This document shows, in pieces, positions 27,707 through 37,891 of a stretch of 64,000 bases of DNA (positions are counted from its first letter, which is position 1; every line of letters begins with the position of its first letter). The notes beneath the pieces were generated by a model. That model was not told the origin of the DNA and did not search any database. It saw nothing but the letters and a program-made list of their open reading frames with translations. The stretch is from Rhizobium mongolense subsp. loessense (lineage in GTDB: Bacteria > Pseudomonadota > Alphaproteobacteria > Rhizobiales > Rhizobiaceae): NCBI RefSeq assembly GCF_900099775.1, contig NZ_FMTM01000013.1:1-64000 (forward strand), written 5' to 3'. Made by a program: the position numbers and the translations under genes.

Positions 27707-28801
27707 ATGGAAATCAGCGAAATCGTCGCCGCTTACATACGTGTCCTGGCGTTGGCCGTCCTAGTCGTTTATGGCTATGCTTGGGTCATTCGCACCATCA
27801 GCCAAAGATTGATGAGGGGCGTTGCGGCAGGCCTTTTGTTTGGCCTCGGCGGCATTCTTTCCATGAACGATCCGATCGTGATGAGACCGGGGCTCATCTA
27901 TGACGCCCGGTCCATACTTCTCATTCTCTCCCCCCTCTACACGGGAGCGATTGGCACCATCATTGCCGCAGCAATGATGGGGACGCACCGTTTGGTTCTT
28001 GGCGGCGTCGGCGCGATGGGCGGCGCGGTGAGCGTCATCCTTGTGGCGCTCTGCGGCTACGCCAGCACGTTCATACCCCGTCACCGAGTCGGCACCGGCT
28101 GGCTGAGGTCGCTGTTGCTCGGTCTTGCAACGATTTCTTCATTCATCGTCCTTGTCTTTCTGCCTCCGGAGGTCGCCTGGGACCTGCTTCTGAGCGCTGC
28201 GGCTCCCGTCATGCTTGCCAACATCCTCGGCGTCCTCCTCCTTGCCGATCTGCTTGAGCGCGAAAAGCAGCGGGTCCGGATGGTGCGGGTGCTTGAGAAT
28301 GAGGCGAGCGTCGACCCTTTGACGAAGCTGCCTAATCGCCGCGTCTTCCAGCGGGCCGCCGACCGCTGCGCCGAGGAGGCGAGCAATCGCGGGCGGCCTT
28401 TCTCGATCGTTATGCTCGACGTCGACCACTTCAAAAAGATCAACGATACCTGGGGACACAATGTGGGCGACACCGTGCTTTCACGGGTCGCCGACATCAT
28501 TCGCCGGGCCGTGCGCAAGACCGATGTCGCGGCTCGCTACGGGGGCGAAGAGATCATCATTCTGCTTCCAAATACCGAAGAGGGCGACGCCTCAACCGTT
28601 GCCGAGAAGATCCGCCATGCAATCGAGTCAGAAGATTTGGTCGTCGGTGTTACCGCAATCAAGGTTACTGTCAGCATCGGCGTCGCGGTTGTCGATTCCA
28701 GCGGTACCAATATTCGTGCAACAATCGAGGCCGCAGACAGAGCGCTCTATCGCGCCAAGACGGCTGGCCGAAACCGCGTCGAACTCGCAAGAGCTGCGTG
28801 A
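27707..28801 (+). CDS. Membrane diguanylate cyclase with 5TM-LYT sensor
   Basis: The 364-residue protein has about six N-terminal membrane segments with a 5TM-5TMR_LYT pattern (SILLILSPLYTGAIGTIIAA, AMMGTHRLVLGG), then a GGDEF domain from about 200. The catalytic motif is GGEEI rather than GGEEF, a mild change at the last position. RKTD five residues before it gives an intact inhibitory site. It should produce c-di-GMP. Its sensor layout recalls the larger cyclase at 11062. It converges on the cellulose gene cluster, ending 52 bases from it. Confidence 0.9.
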   Translation: MEISEIVAAYIRVLALAVLVVYGYAWVIRTISQRLMRGVAAGLLFGLGGILSMNDPIVMRPGLIYDARSILLILSPLYTGAIGTIIAAAMMGTHRLVLGGVGAMGGAVSVILVALCGYASTFIPRHRVGTGWLRSLLLGLATISSFIVLVFLPPEVAWDLLLSAAAPVMLANILGVLLLADLLEREKQRVRMVRVLENEASVDPLTKLPNRRVFQRAADRCAEEASNRGRPFSIVMLDVDHFKKINDTWGHNVGDTVLSRVADIIRRAVRKTDVAARYGGEEIIILLPNTEEGDASTVAEKIRHAIESEDLVVGVTAIKVTVSIGVAVVDSSGTNIRATIEAADRALYRAKTAGRNRVELARAA

Positions 28802-28853
28802 GGACGATGGTTCTGCCGGGACGCCGACAGCGGCGCTGCGTGCAAAAGCGGTA

Positions 28854-31121
28854 TCAGCCCGACGTCTCTGGGCGCGTGGCTCGCTTCAGGTCGGCAAGCC
28901 CTCTGTTGGCATCCTTACTGCCAGTGGCGGCGGCCGCGTTGAATATCCGTGCGGCATCGCCAAACATTTCGAGATTCAGATAGCAATAGCCGCGCAACAC
29001 CATGAGATCGATCGTCTCGCGTTTGATCTGCGCTCGCTGATCGAGGTAGATCAGCGTCTCGCGATACCGCTTGGCTCCATAAGCGGCAAGTGCCCTGTCA
29101 GCAAGGATTGAAACCTGGAGTTCGGCTGCGCGCTCACGGCTCTGAGGCGCACGCGTTGCCGCAACGGCTGCATTATTGGACAGGCCGGCGCGCAGATAGG
29201 CGAGACTCTGTCCATAGGCGGCGTCTTCGCGCGTCTGCCGCGCAGACCCCTTCAAGGCTCTTTCGAAAGCGGCAACAGCTTCCATCGGACGATTGAGATC
29301 CATCAGGCACCAGCCGCGGCTGAGCGCGGCGTCGGGGCTGAGGAGGCTCGCATCCTTCGTGGTCGAGCAGCCGCGCGGCTTGCGGGTGCCTCGCTGCACA
29401 GTCACTGTCTCCATTGCTTCGGTTCGCACGGCCAAGCCCGGAGGCTCGGCTGCGCCTCCTCCGTAAGCCGGTTGAGTTGGCACAGCCGCACGCGCAACGC
29501 TTTGTGGAAGCCGGGCGGGCGGTTGAAGCGATGCCCCGACGGAGGACGCCGAGGGCGATGTCTCGTCAAGCGTGGCGATACGCTGAGAGCGGCCCGCCCA
29601 CAGCCGCTGGACCTCCGCGACTCCCCTGCGATCGTTCAATTGCTCACGGGTGATGGCAAGACCATAGGCGGAAGGTTCGTCGTCCGGTTTCCAACGAAGT
29701 GCCGTTTCAAACCAGCGCGCTGCAGTCTGCGGTTGATTGAGCGCGCGCGCATACCAGCCGAACTGCTGCGCGGCCGGCACGTATTTCTGCGCAATGACCT
29801 CCTTTGCCATGCGACCAAGTACGTCTTCGCTTATATTGGCGGGCGGCTGCAAAGCCATCAGATTGGCAGCAGCGGCAAGATAGGTATCGGTGGCATCCTT
29901 GGAATCGCTGCGCCACCTGTACATCACATCCTCGGCCTCTTGAGGCGCCTTGCGGGCGACAAGCGCCAGTGCCAGGCCCTGTGAGGCGGATGCCGAATCC
30001 TCCTTGGCACGGGCTGCGCGAAACCACGTCTCCGCCTCCGGCGCGTTCTCGCGTCGAAGCTGATACCAGCCGAGCAAGAGCGCATCAGAAGCGAGCCCTT
30101 GAGTTTCCGCGAGACGCGCAACACGCGATACATAGTCTGCCGCGACATCAAGCTTCGGATCGGCGTTGCCGTCAGCGACGAAGCGGCGAGCGAGCTCGTC
30201 ACGGATGCCATCGAACTCGCGCGCGCCGCTCACGGCGGGCTGCTCAAGGGCAAGCAGCCGCTGCATGGCCTGATAGGGCAGCAACGCCGAAGCCTTCTGG
30301 ACGCTCGCAAGGCGTTCCTGCGGGTTCGTGCAGTTCTTCAGGATGTAGCTGTAGGCATCTACGCTGCGCGGTTCTTTCCCTGTATGGACGAAGGCTTCGG
30401 CGACGCGCCACAAGACATCGATATCGCTGCAGGCCAGAAGGCTCGGGGTCGCAGCGCCGATCTCGATAACTGTCGCGTACTGTTTGAGGTCGGACGCATT
30501 CACAAGCCGCGCCCGGGCTTCCGCGACATCCAGGCGATCGAGCAGGTCAGCGGGCGGCTGCCAGCCGGTATCAGCCGTCCGGCGGTCGGCGATAGCTTTG
30601 CGAAGCTCTGCATAGCGCCCCTCCGCATAAAGCTGCCACATGGTTTCGAGCTGCTTATCGCCGCTTTGCGGCACAGCCAGCGGATCGGCGGGCGGCACCC
30701 AGTTCGGATAAAGCGCTTGAAGACGGGAGATTTCGGCCTGCAGGCGGACCTTGTCGCCGCGGCTTGCAAAATACCGCAGCGCGCTTTCGTCGACCTTCGG
30801 CTCAGCTGCCGGTTGCGGCGCTGTCGGCTGATCGGCCGGCTGCCCCTTATCGGCAGGCTGCGGCTGAGCCGGGGGGACGGGCGCCTGCTGAGGTTGAGGC
30901 GCCTGAGCCGTCAGCACCGGTGCCGCCTCCTGAAGACGGTCGGCGACCGCCTGGACGTCGATCGGCGGGCTGCTGGGCGTGTCCGGTTGCATCTGACGGT
31001 CCGTGTGAAGGTTCGAGCGTCCGATGCCGAATTTCTCCACCAGCGCGGCACGGTCCTTCACCCCGGTTATTACGATGGCCACCACCGCTGCAGCCGATAA
31101 TGCGATGAGGGACGACTTCAC
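28854..31121 (-). CDS. TPR protein of the cellulose synthesis cluster
   Basis: The 755-residue protein has an N-terminal membrane anchor (LIALSAAAVVAIVITGV), a Pro/Gln/Ala-rich linker (about 45-110) and many TPR-like helical repeats. In position it replaces BcsC, but it lacks a C-terminal outer-membrane barrel, so it may be a periplasmic scaffold with the export pore encoded elsewhere. The GTG at 31121 overlaps the bcsZ stop by four bases and has GGAG five bases upstream; a GTG six bases earlier is possible. It is last in the bcs operon. Confidence 0.8.
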   Translation of the reverse strand: MKSSLIALSAAAVVAIVITGVKDRAALVEKFGIGRSNLHTDRQMQPDTPSSPPIDVQAVADRLQEAAPVLTAQAPQPQQAPVPPAQPQPADKGQPADQPTAPQPAAEPKVDESALRYFASRGDKVRLQAEISRLQALYPNWVPPADPLAVPQSGDKQLETMWQLYAEGRYAELRKAIADRRTADTGWQPPADLLDRLDVAEARARLVNASDLKQYATVIEIGAATPSLLACSDIDVLWRVAEAFVHTGKEPRSVDAYSYILKNCTNPQERLASVQKASALLPYQAMQRLLALEQPAVSGAREFDGIRDELARRFVADGNADPKLDVAADYVSRVARLAETQGLASDALLLGWYQLRRENAPEAETWFRAARAKEDSASASQGLALALVARKAPQEAEDVMYRWRSDSKDATDTYLAAAANLMALQPPANISEDVLGRMAKEVIAQKYVPAAQQFGWYARALNQPQTAARWFETALRWKPDDEPSAYGLAITREQLNDRRGVAEVQRLWAGRSQRIATLDETSPSASSVGASLQPPARLPQSVARAAVPTQPAYGGGAAEPPGLAVRTEAMETVTVQRGTRKPRGCSTTKDASLLSPDAALSRGWCLMDLNRPMEAVAAFERALKGSARQTREDAAYGQSLAYLRAGLSNNAAVAATRAPQSRERAAELQVSILADRALAAYGAKRYRETLIYLDQRAQIKRETIDLMVLRGYCYLNLEMFGDAARIFNAAAATGSKDANRGLADLKRATRPETSG

Positions 31122-32164
31122 AGACACTCCGGATGTTTCTTCACGACAAGGGCCAGCCCGAGCAACTGCAGCGTGGACGGATAATAGAGCGCAGGCGAAA
31201 ACTGCCGGGCAGTCGGAGGCAATCTCTTGCCGTTGACCACACAGGCCACAACATCGTTAACAATTCGATAACCCGGGTCGGCAAGCACCGTCTTCACGCT
31301 ACCCGTGGCAAGATCGATTGTCGCCGGAGCACCATCTGCGGTCATTCCATGTTGCAGCCTGGAAAGCAGGACCTTGTCGGTAATCCCTGCCCTTGCGAGA
31401 TATAGCGGGATGCGAACAGCGTTGTAGGCGAATTCCGCATCAAAACCTTCGGCTGGTGCGGGCCGGCGGGCAAGGCTTACCCATTCAGCAGGTAGTTTGC
31501 GCGGGCCGAATTGCAGGGATTTCACGAGTGCAAGGCCGTCATCGGACAGCTTCTGCCATCGGTCCGACGGCGCAAGCAGCGCCATCACCGGGATCGCCTC
31601 GAAGATCCAGTAGGAGGGGTTGACCACCGGCCCATCCCTGCGGCCGGGTGGTGTAAAACCTTCGACGCCGGGCAACAGCAGCGTACGGCCACCGGCCTCC
31701 ACCACTGCTTCGGAAAGGAGCGCCTGGGCCATTCTGGCAGCGGCCTCAATATAATCGCTCCTGTTCCAGGAGGTGCCAGCGAGCGCAAGCGCATAGGCAA
31801 TCAGCATGTCGCCGTCCGAGGCGTTGTTGGTGTCCGTCACATGCGGTTTGGCCAAAGGGTCCCATTTCCATACAGCAAGCCCATCATCGCGCAGCAGAAG
31901 CTCAGTGCGGGTGAAATACCATATCTGCTCGAAATCGGCGGGGCTGTTGGCGAGATAGGCAAGCAACAGACCGTAACCCTGGCCCTCGCTGTGGCTGATG
32001 TTGCCGTTGCCGTTGTCGACGACACGGCCGCTCGGATCGAGAAACTGCACCTTGTAGGCGGACCATGCCTTTGGATCGACGAGCACCTGTTGGGCCTGAA
32101 GGGGTTCGACAGCAATCGCAAAAGCGAGTGCACCAGCCAGCACCGTTGCCACGATCCTCTTCAT
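31118..32164 (-). CDS. bcsZ: Cellulase of the cellulose synthase cluster (GH8)
   Basis: The 348-residue periplasmic endo-beta-1,4-glucanase has a signal peptide ending in PLQAQQ. It has the GH8 catalytic acid Glu60 in NISHSEGQGYGLLLAY and the Asp residues of ASDGDMLIAYAL near 117-119. It trims or edits nascent cellulose and is needed for proper fibril formation in related bacteria, including rhizobia (CelC). ATG 32164 overlaps the bcsB stop by four bases; the longer frame upstream belongs to bcsB sequence. Confidence 0.93.
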   Translation of the reverse strand: MKRIVATVLAGALAFAIAVEPLQAQQVLVDPKAWSAYKVQFLDPSGRVVDNGNGNISHSEGQGYGLLLAYLANSPADFEQIWYFTRTELLLRDDGLAVWKWDPLAKPHVTDTNNASDGDMLIAYALALAGTSWNRSDYIEAAARMAQALLSEAVVEAGGRTLLLPGVEGFTPPGRRDGPVVNPSYWIFEAIPVMALLAPSDRWQKLSDDGLALVKSLQFGPRKLPAEWVSLARRPAPAEGFDAEFAYNAVRIPLYLARAGITDKVLLSRLQHGMTADGAPATIDLATGSVKTVLADPGYRIVNDVVACVVNGKRLPPTARQFSPALYYPSTLQLLGLALVVKKHPECL

Positions 32165-34602
32165 TTGCCCCTGCCCAGTCTGCTCAGCATGCCCGACGTC
32201 GCCATGCCGAGGAGAATCGAAAGAACGACAAGCAGAAAGGCATAGGAGAGGATATTGGTGGAGAGCCAATTTGCGGCGATCAACCTGAAATTCGCAAGCG
32301 ACCAAGGCTGCGAGGGCACGAAGTCGAAACGCGAGACCGGCACGGTTTCGATCTCACCGGTCTTGCCCGAATAGGTGGTGATGTGTCCGGAAATTTGCGG
32401 CCAGTTGCGCTGCTCCGTCACAGCATCGATACCCTCGCGCAGGTCTCTTGCCGAGGGGGCCGTTACGACTGTCCAGGTCCCGTCGCCGGTCGGGCTGGCG
32501 CCTTGCGCAATCATCAGGCTCGCCACATTGGAGGGAGTGAAAACGGCTTCTGCTCTCGGTACAAATTGCAGCGAACTCAGCGAGATGTCGAAGTTCTCGC
32601 GCAACCACTCCTGGAACGCCGTGACCTGACCGCGCCACGCGCCGCTGCTCACCTTCGAGCGCCATTGGTCGAAAGCGGAATTGGTGTCTGGCTGGACCAC
32701 CTGCTTATCCGGCACCGGGCGCCAAGTGGCCTGGCTTGCCGTGGAGATATTCAGTTGGGACAAGACCGCCGCCGGTAATTGCGAGATGGAACCGATGAAT
32801 ACGGCCTCCTGATCACCGATCGTGCCTGGCGAAGCCGTCGGCTCGATGTTCATCGGGCGACCGGAAACAACCGCCATCTGACCAAGCAGCGTGGCCGCGG
32901 CAGAAAGCGTGTCGGCATCGATGCGGTCTATAAAGAGCGGCATCGGACCGGCAAGCCGTCCATAGGGATAGGCGGTACCGGCCATGGCGGCAAGATTGGG
33001 ACGCTGCCCGACGCGGGCGAAATCCGGCATGCGGAACTCAGTCGTATCGAACAAGGCAAAGCGCGCCGTGGTCGAGGCGGTCGCACCGGGCACACATATC
33101 TTGTCATCGCTCGTCGTGAGGATTGCTTCAAGACTGAGTGAATTGAGGCCCGGCTTGAAGTGGCGCATGGCCACGCGGATCGGCAGGTGACGGAGGATGC
33201 CGCCGCCGGTCCCGGTAATCGGCATCGTCGAGGCGATATTGCCGTTGACATAGATGTCGATATGGCTGCCGGGAAGGACGCTGCCGGTATAGGCTGCGTC
33301 CAGCAGAACCGTCGCTTCCCCATAGGCATTCGCATAGAAGTCGGAAGGAACCGCGACATTGAAGTTCGTCCGAAAACGCCGACCGGAAAACTCTGTCGTC
33401 TTCACGCCCAGATCGGCAAATGTAAGCTGCGTGTCCTGGAGTATCAACGGTGCGTTGGGCGCGCTCCAGCGCTCGGTGGTCAGCGCATCGCGCCTGATGC
33501 CCGGGGCACGATCAGTCGGGGAGACGATGGTATCGATGGCCGAGGAGATTGCCTGCCACGAAGGGCCACTAATCAGGAGCACGGGCGAGCCAGTACGCGG
33601 GTCGGTGACGAATGTCGCAAGAGCTGCGGACTGAGCCGCCGGTGGCAGGTCTGGAAAATAGGGCTGCAGCTCGGAAGTCGTGCCGACGAGAACGGTAAGC
33701 TTGCCGGGACCGGCTGCCGGCAGCGTGTCGACGCTGAAGGAGATGGATTGGTTCGGCATACCACTCAGCACGGAGAGCCCCTGTGCGAGGCGAAGCAGCG
33801 GCTTCGTCGTGCCAGGCTGCTCAAGGGCTGGAACGAGGAGGTCGAATTCCGTTCTACCGGATCCGTCGACGCCGACCGCACGGATGGCATCCGTGCTTGA
33901 CAGCTTTGCAGCGTCTTGCCCTTCGAAGCTCAGATGGGTCTGCGCAGGATCGATATTGGACCAGAGCTCATAAGTCGACTGGATCGTGCAATCCGTGCGG
34001 TGGCGCTGGCTTGCCTCGAAGGTCAAAAGATTTGCGCCGGGCTGTAACAGACCACGCGGAACATCGAAGCTGACTTGGGAGGGTGCGTCGGGTGAGCCGA
34101 TCTGCTTTTGACCGATCGGACGGTTGTTGATGAGCACGGTGATCTGCGAGGATTCCGGCGCAACGACGATGGAATTCTGGTAGGCGAAATTGAATTTTGC
34201 CGGCGCGCCTGCCTGTTCTGGAGTGAGGTAGACGCTCCACGACTTTCGGTCGAATTCGCCCTCCAGACCGAATTTGTCGAAGGGAACGACGTAGCGGCGC
34301 ATGCCGCCGGCCGTCCCCGCCGGGGTGCCGGCAAACTGGGCGGCTTGCGGCCGAGCGGAATTTGCAGAGCCGCGAAAAGATGGGGAAGGTATCGGCGGAG
34401 CGGCAGGGATGGACGGTGCGGCTGGAACCGTAACAGGCGGTGTCACCGTCGGAGCAGGCAATGTCAGGCGCGGCACCATGGGATGAAGACCGGCCGGGCG
34501 CTCAGGCGACATGTCAAAGGGCGCAGGCGCCTGTGCAGTCTGAGCCCAGGTGAGCGGCGAGGTGCTGATGAGAAACAGTGCAGCGGCAAGACCCGTCCTC
34601 AT
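32161..34602 (-). CDS. bcsB: Cellulose synthase regulatory/periplasmic subunit BcsB
   Basis: The 813-residue protein has a signal peptide (LAAALFLISTSPLTWAQTAQ), a Pro-rich N-terminal segment, two carbohydrate-binding-like domains (for example NRPIGQKQIG and VPRGLLQPGANLLTFEA) and a C-terminal membrane anchor (about 785-805) that packs against BcsA. BcsB guides the emerging glucan through the periplasm and is required for catalysis. Its ATG overlaps the bcsA stop by one base (TGATG) and its own stop overlaps bcsZ, so translation is coupled along the operon. Confidence 0.95.
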   Translation of the reverse strand: MRTGLAAALFLISTSPLTWAQTAQAPAPFDMSPERPAGLHPMVPRLTLPAPTVTPPVTVPAAPSIPAAPPIPSPSFRGSANSARPQAAQFAGTPAGTAGGMRRYVVPFDKFGLEGEFDRKSWSVYLTPEQAGAPAKFNFAYQNSIVVAPESSQITVLINNRPIGQKQIGSPDAPSQVSFDVPRGLLQPGANLLTFEASQRHRTDCTIQSTYELWSNIDPAQTHLSFEGQDAAKLSSTDAIRAVGVDGSGRTEFDLLVPALEQPGTTKPLLRLAQGLSVLSGMPNQSISFSVDTLPAAGPGKLTVLVGTTSELQPYFPDLPPAAQSAALATFVTDPRTGSPVLLISGPSWQAISSAIDTIVSPTDRAPGIRRDALTTERWSAPNAPLILQDTQLTFADLGVKTTEFSGRRFRTNFNVAVPSDFYANAYGEATVLLDAAYTGSVLPGSHIDIYVNGNIASTMPITGTGGGILRHLPIRVAMRHFKPGLNSLSLEAILTTSDDKICVPGATASTTARFALFDTTEFRMPDFARVGQRPNLAAMAGTAYPYGRLAGPMPLFIDRIDADTLSAAATLLGQMAVVSGRPMNIEPTASPGTIGDQEAVFIGSISQLPAAVLSQLNISTASQATWRPVPDKQVVQPDTNSAFDQWRSKVSSGAWRGQVTAFQEWLRENFDISLSSLQFVPRAEAVFTPSNVASLMIAQGASPTGDGTWTVVTAPSARDLREGIDAVTEQRNWPQISGHITTYSGKTGEIETVPVSRFDFVPSQPWSLANFRLIAANWLSTNILSYAFLLVVLSILLGMATSGMLSRLGRGK

Positions 34603-36791
34603 CAGCCGTTCGCCTTTGCCATCTGCTGCTGCGCTTCGCGCTCCGGCCGCATGCTGCGGAAGAAATAAATGAGCCCGCGGCTTGTCTGATACAGCGATAG
34701 GCCAAGGAACCAGATGGTACCGCGGATGAGGCCCGGATTACGGCGGCGCGATTCCTGAAACTGCGCCCATTGATCGGAATTGGCAAAGATCAAATCGGCG
34801 ATCAGGCGATGATCAAGCGCGCTCTTCGGGATATACTGGCAGCCGACAGCCATGATATCGCCGTCCTGTTCCATGTTGCGAACGACGAGCGGCAGAGTTT
34901 CGAGGTCAGCACCGCTGTAAGGGCGGAAGCGGATTTCGCCTTCGGCGCCGATCGTCATGGGGTCGAGCTGCTTGTTGAAGACATGGAGACGCGCTCCGTG
35001 AACCGAGACGTCCTCGATCGAGGCGGTATGCCATTTGCCGTTGACGCCGAATTCGCAGCGCCGATTGACTCGCACACGCCGCGAAGCGGCACGCTCGCCG
35101 CGCTCCGACACCACGCCAAGCGCGCAGCCTGCCATGATGAGATTGATAAGGTTCCACCCGCCGACAACGAGCGTGACATCCGCCTTGTAGGGCTCGGCAT
35201 AGATGCGATAGATCGTGATGGCGAGCGCAATGAGCTGCACGGCAAATATAACGAAAAAGGGCCTGCTGATTTCCGAAAGGCGGCTGACCGAAATCGATTC
35301 GTCCTTTGCCGTGACCTTGAAGGTTGGTTTTCGTGGATTGATCATGACGGAAATGACGGCAGGTAAGAGGTGGACTGTCTGCACATACTCGTAAAGTTCC
35401 GAAATCCACGGCCAGCGGAACGAACCATAAAGATAGTTCTGCATCATCAGGTTCACGAGCATATAGGCAAGCGTATAGGCCAGAAACTCGCCGCCGGAGG
35501 CTGTGAATATTTCAAGGTCGAAGAACAGATAGAAGAGCGGCGCGAACAGGAAGATCGTCCGCGGGAACGGGAAGAGCCAGAACAGCGTCGAGGACATGTA
35601 ACAAAGGCGCTGGGGAATCGACAGGCCGCGCTTTAAGAGCGGAAACCGAAAGCGCAGGATCTGCATCATGCCTTGCGCCCAGCGGCTGCGTTGGCCGATG
35701 AAACTTGCGAAGGTGGCGGGCTGCAGACCGGCGATCAGCGGCTTGTCGACATAAATGCTGTTCCAGCCCGCGCCATGCAACGCCAATGCGGTCTCACAGT
35801 CTTCAGTGATGCTGATGCCGCTAAAGCCATTGGTGGATTGCAGGGCGCGACGGCTGAGAACTGCGGCCGAGCCACAGAAGAAGGCAGCGTTCCATTTATC
35901 GAGACCCCGCTGGATGATGCCGTAAAACATCTCATTTTCACTCGGCATCCTGTCGAAAGTGCGCAAATTGCGCTCCAACGGATCCGGATTGATGAAGAAG
36001 TGCGGCGTTTGCACGAGGAAGAGCTTCGGGTCGTCGTCGAAATAGCCGACCGTCTCGCGCAGGAAGTCCCGGGCGGGCGCGTGGTCAGCGTCGAAGACAG
36101 CGATGAGCTCGCCCGTCGAATGCTGCATGCCGTTGTTGAGATTGCCCGCCTTGGCATGTTCATTGCGCTCGCGCGTCAGGTAATTGACGCTGAGTGCCTC
36201 GCAGAGCTGCCTCAGTTCATTGTGCCGCGCAATGGCGGCCTGGGCTTCGAGCAACTTGTTGGAGTTGCGTTTTTGCAGCGTGCCGCCATCATCCAGGAGC
36301 CAGACATGCAGTTTATCGGCCGGATAATCCATTGCTTTTGCGGCAGCGAGCGTATTGCCGAGGAGATGGGCGTCTTCGTTATAGGTAGGCACGAAGACGT
36401 CGACATGCGGAAACCGCCCTTCCTTGACAGGGCGCGACCGGCGCGGCGGAAGTGGAGTCGCGACGATGAAGAGGCTGAGCGCCAGCATGGCGATGCTGTA
36501 CATTTCGGCAAGATAGAGCAGCAGCCCGGGAATGAAGTTTTCGAGCTGATTGATGGGTGGCAGCGTATTCGTCGTGCGCCAATAGGCATAGCGCAGAACG
36601 ACGGCAGTGCCGAAGGCAAGCGCGATCAGGCGCCATGTGCCCTCCCCCTTCAAGATCTTGATTATCGCCATGATCGTGACGACGGTGATACTGGCAATAA
36701 GCTGAGTCTGCAGGTTCACCGGCAACGTGATCAATACGAAGACGCAGAGCGAAACGATCGCCCAGGTGAAGATGCTTCGAGCCTTATGCAT
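34602..36791 (-). CDS. bcsA: Cellulose synthase catalytic subunit BcsA with PilZ domain
   Basis: The 729-residue processive GT2 glycosyltransferase makes beta-1,4-glucan from UDP-glucose and exports it. The motifs are VFVPTYNED, DADHAP (near 234), TEDCETAL (near 327) and QRSRW (near 367), with about eight membrane segments. A C-terminal PilZ domain (RVNRR near 573, DVSVHGARL) binds c-di-GMP and releases autoinhibition. ATG 36791 has AAGGG seven bases before it; the frame opens ten codons earlier without such a site. It follows bcsN by 53 bases. Confidence 0.96.
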   Translation of the reverse strand: MHKARSIFTWAIVSLCVFVLITLPVNLQTQLIASITVVTIMAIIKILKGEGTWRLIALAFGTAVVLRYAYWRTTNTLPPINQLENFIPGLLLYLAEMYSIAMLALSLFIVATPLPPRRSRPVKEGRFPHVDVFVPTYNEDAHLLGNTLAAAKAMDYPADKLHVWLLDDGGTLQKRNSNKLLEAQAAIARHNELRQLCEALSVNYLTRERNEHAKAGNLNNGMQHSTGELIAVFDADHAPARDFLRETVGYFDDDPKLFLVQTPHFFINPDPLERNLRTFDRMPSENEMFYGIIQRGLDKWNAAFFCGSAAVLSRRALQSTNGFSGISITEDCETALALHGAGWNSIYVDKPLIAGLQPATFASFIGQRSRWAQGMMQILRFRFPLLKRGLSIPQRLCYMSSTLFWLFPFPRTIFLFAPLFYLFFDLEIFTASGGEFLAYTLAYMLVNLMMQNYLYGSFRWPWISELYEYVQTVHLLPAVISVMINPRKPTFKVTAKDESISVSRLSEISRPFFVIFAVQLIALAITIYRIYAEPYKADVTLVVGGWNLINLIMAGCALGVVSERGERAASRRVRVNRRCEFGVNGKWHTASIEDVSVHGARLHVFNKQLDPMTIGAEGEIRFRPYSGADLETLPLVVRNMEQDGDIMAVGCQYIPKSALDHRLIADLIFANSDQWAQFQESRRRNPGLIRGTIWFLGLSLYQTSRGLIYFFRSMRPEREAQQQMAKANG

Positions 36792-36844
36792 CGACGTCCC
36801 TTCAAAAGCATGGCCGGGCATTGCGGCGCCGGGCTATGCGTTTC

Positions 36845-37807
36845 CTATCTTCGGCACGCGGCCGTCATGGCCGCATCGCCTATGCAGTCGGGGGAAGGCA
36901 CGGTGATGCCTGCCTTCGCCGCTTGTTGAACGGGGCCCGGAGCGGGCATCGGATCGGTATTGGCCCCTGGCGTTTCGATCGCTGGGTCCGGCAGCGGTAC
37001 GCGCACCCCAATCGGCGCGGGCACAGGCGCTATTGCCGGCGCCTTGACCTGACGTGGCTGACGGCGGAGGGCCGCCGGGGCCGGTTCGTAGCCGATCTCA
37101 ATGGCGCCAGCGCGGTGGCCGCCGTCGTCCGGGTAAACAGGGCTGCCGGCGCGGCCGAGAACTTCATCGGCGCCTTTTACCTCGCCGTAAGGATTCCATA
37201 TCTCGCCATTGAGCGTGCCGGTGACCGTATAGCCATACATGACGCTTAAGAGCTGACGCTCGCTGGCGCGCGCGTCGCAAAGGCGAAGCCGCACCTGGAT
37301 CATACCGAAATTGCGCGCTTGCGTATGTGCCGCCTGGCTCGATCGGATCTGCTGCCAGCCATAAAGGCAGGTATCGCCGGCGCTGCTGCGACCCGAGGCA
37401 TAGGCGAACGGCCCATAGCTGTTTTGCAAGAAGGTGTTGTTCCTCGCCATCGCAACACCCGGCGCAGCCGCGAATGCTTCGCGAGAAATTCCCCTTTCGC
37501 TGATCATCTTGTAGGCGGCGCCTCCCGCCCCCGGATTGGACCCACTTGCCCCATAGAATTGCACTTTCAGGAAATTCTGCCCCCGCACGGAAGAGGACGT
37601 ATAGAGCGAAAGCATCTGCTCCACGCCATTGCCGCGCCTGGTTTCGACGACACTTACGATGGCCGGGCCACCGGGGGGCGGAAGAATGAGTGCCTTTTCA
37701 CTGGCCACCGTCTCGGGCGCCGAGGGCTGCCTGACGCTGCCGCTCGTCGACGCACAGCCAGCCAACAAGGCCGCGGTGACCACCGATATCAACCCCAGCA
37801 AGCGCAT
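36845..37807 (-). CDS. bcsN: Cellulose biosynthesis lipoprotein BcsN
   Basis: The 320-residue protein has a lipoprotein signal (MRLLGLISVVTAALLAGC) with the lipobox LAGC, a core with YTSSSVRGQNFLKVQFYG and TCLYGWQQI, and a Pro-rich C-terminus. BcsN is found at the head of rhizobial cellulose clusters; its precise role is not established, although an envelope location is clear. I chose the start at the lipoprotein signal; in-frame ATG 37846 and TTG 37861 would add a polar extension. It is first in the bcsN-A-B-Z-TPR operon. Confidence 0.85.
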   Translation of the reverse strand: MRLLGLISVVTAALLAGCASTSGSVRQPSAPETVASEKALILPPPGGPAIVSVVETRRGNGVEQMLSLYTSSSVRGQNFLKVQFYGASGSNPGAGGAAYKMISERGISREAFAAAPGVAMARNNTFLQNSYGPFAYASGRSSAGDTCLYGWQQIRSSQAAHTQARNFGMIQVRLRLCDARASERQLLSVMYGYTVTGTLNGEIWNPYGEVKGADEVLGRAGSPVYPDDGGHRAGAIEIGYEPAPAALRRQPRQVKAPAIAPVPAPIGVRVPLPDPAIETPGANTDPMPAPGPVQQAAKAGITVPSPDCIGDAAMTAACRR

Positions 37808-37891
37808 TTTAGGTGCCGCCGCAAAATCGTCTTTCCAGATATCCATCGGCACTGCGCGCAATGGATGTTCGAATCAACGACCGCCCGGCCG

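Noticed and set aside
35673-36929. 418-codon plus-strand frame opposite bcsA
   Set aside because: It lies antisense to bcsA, has no family match, and its composition mirrors the complementary codons.
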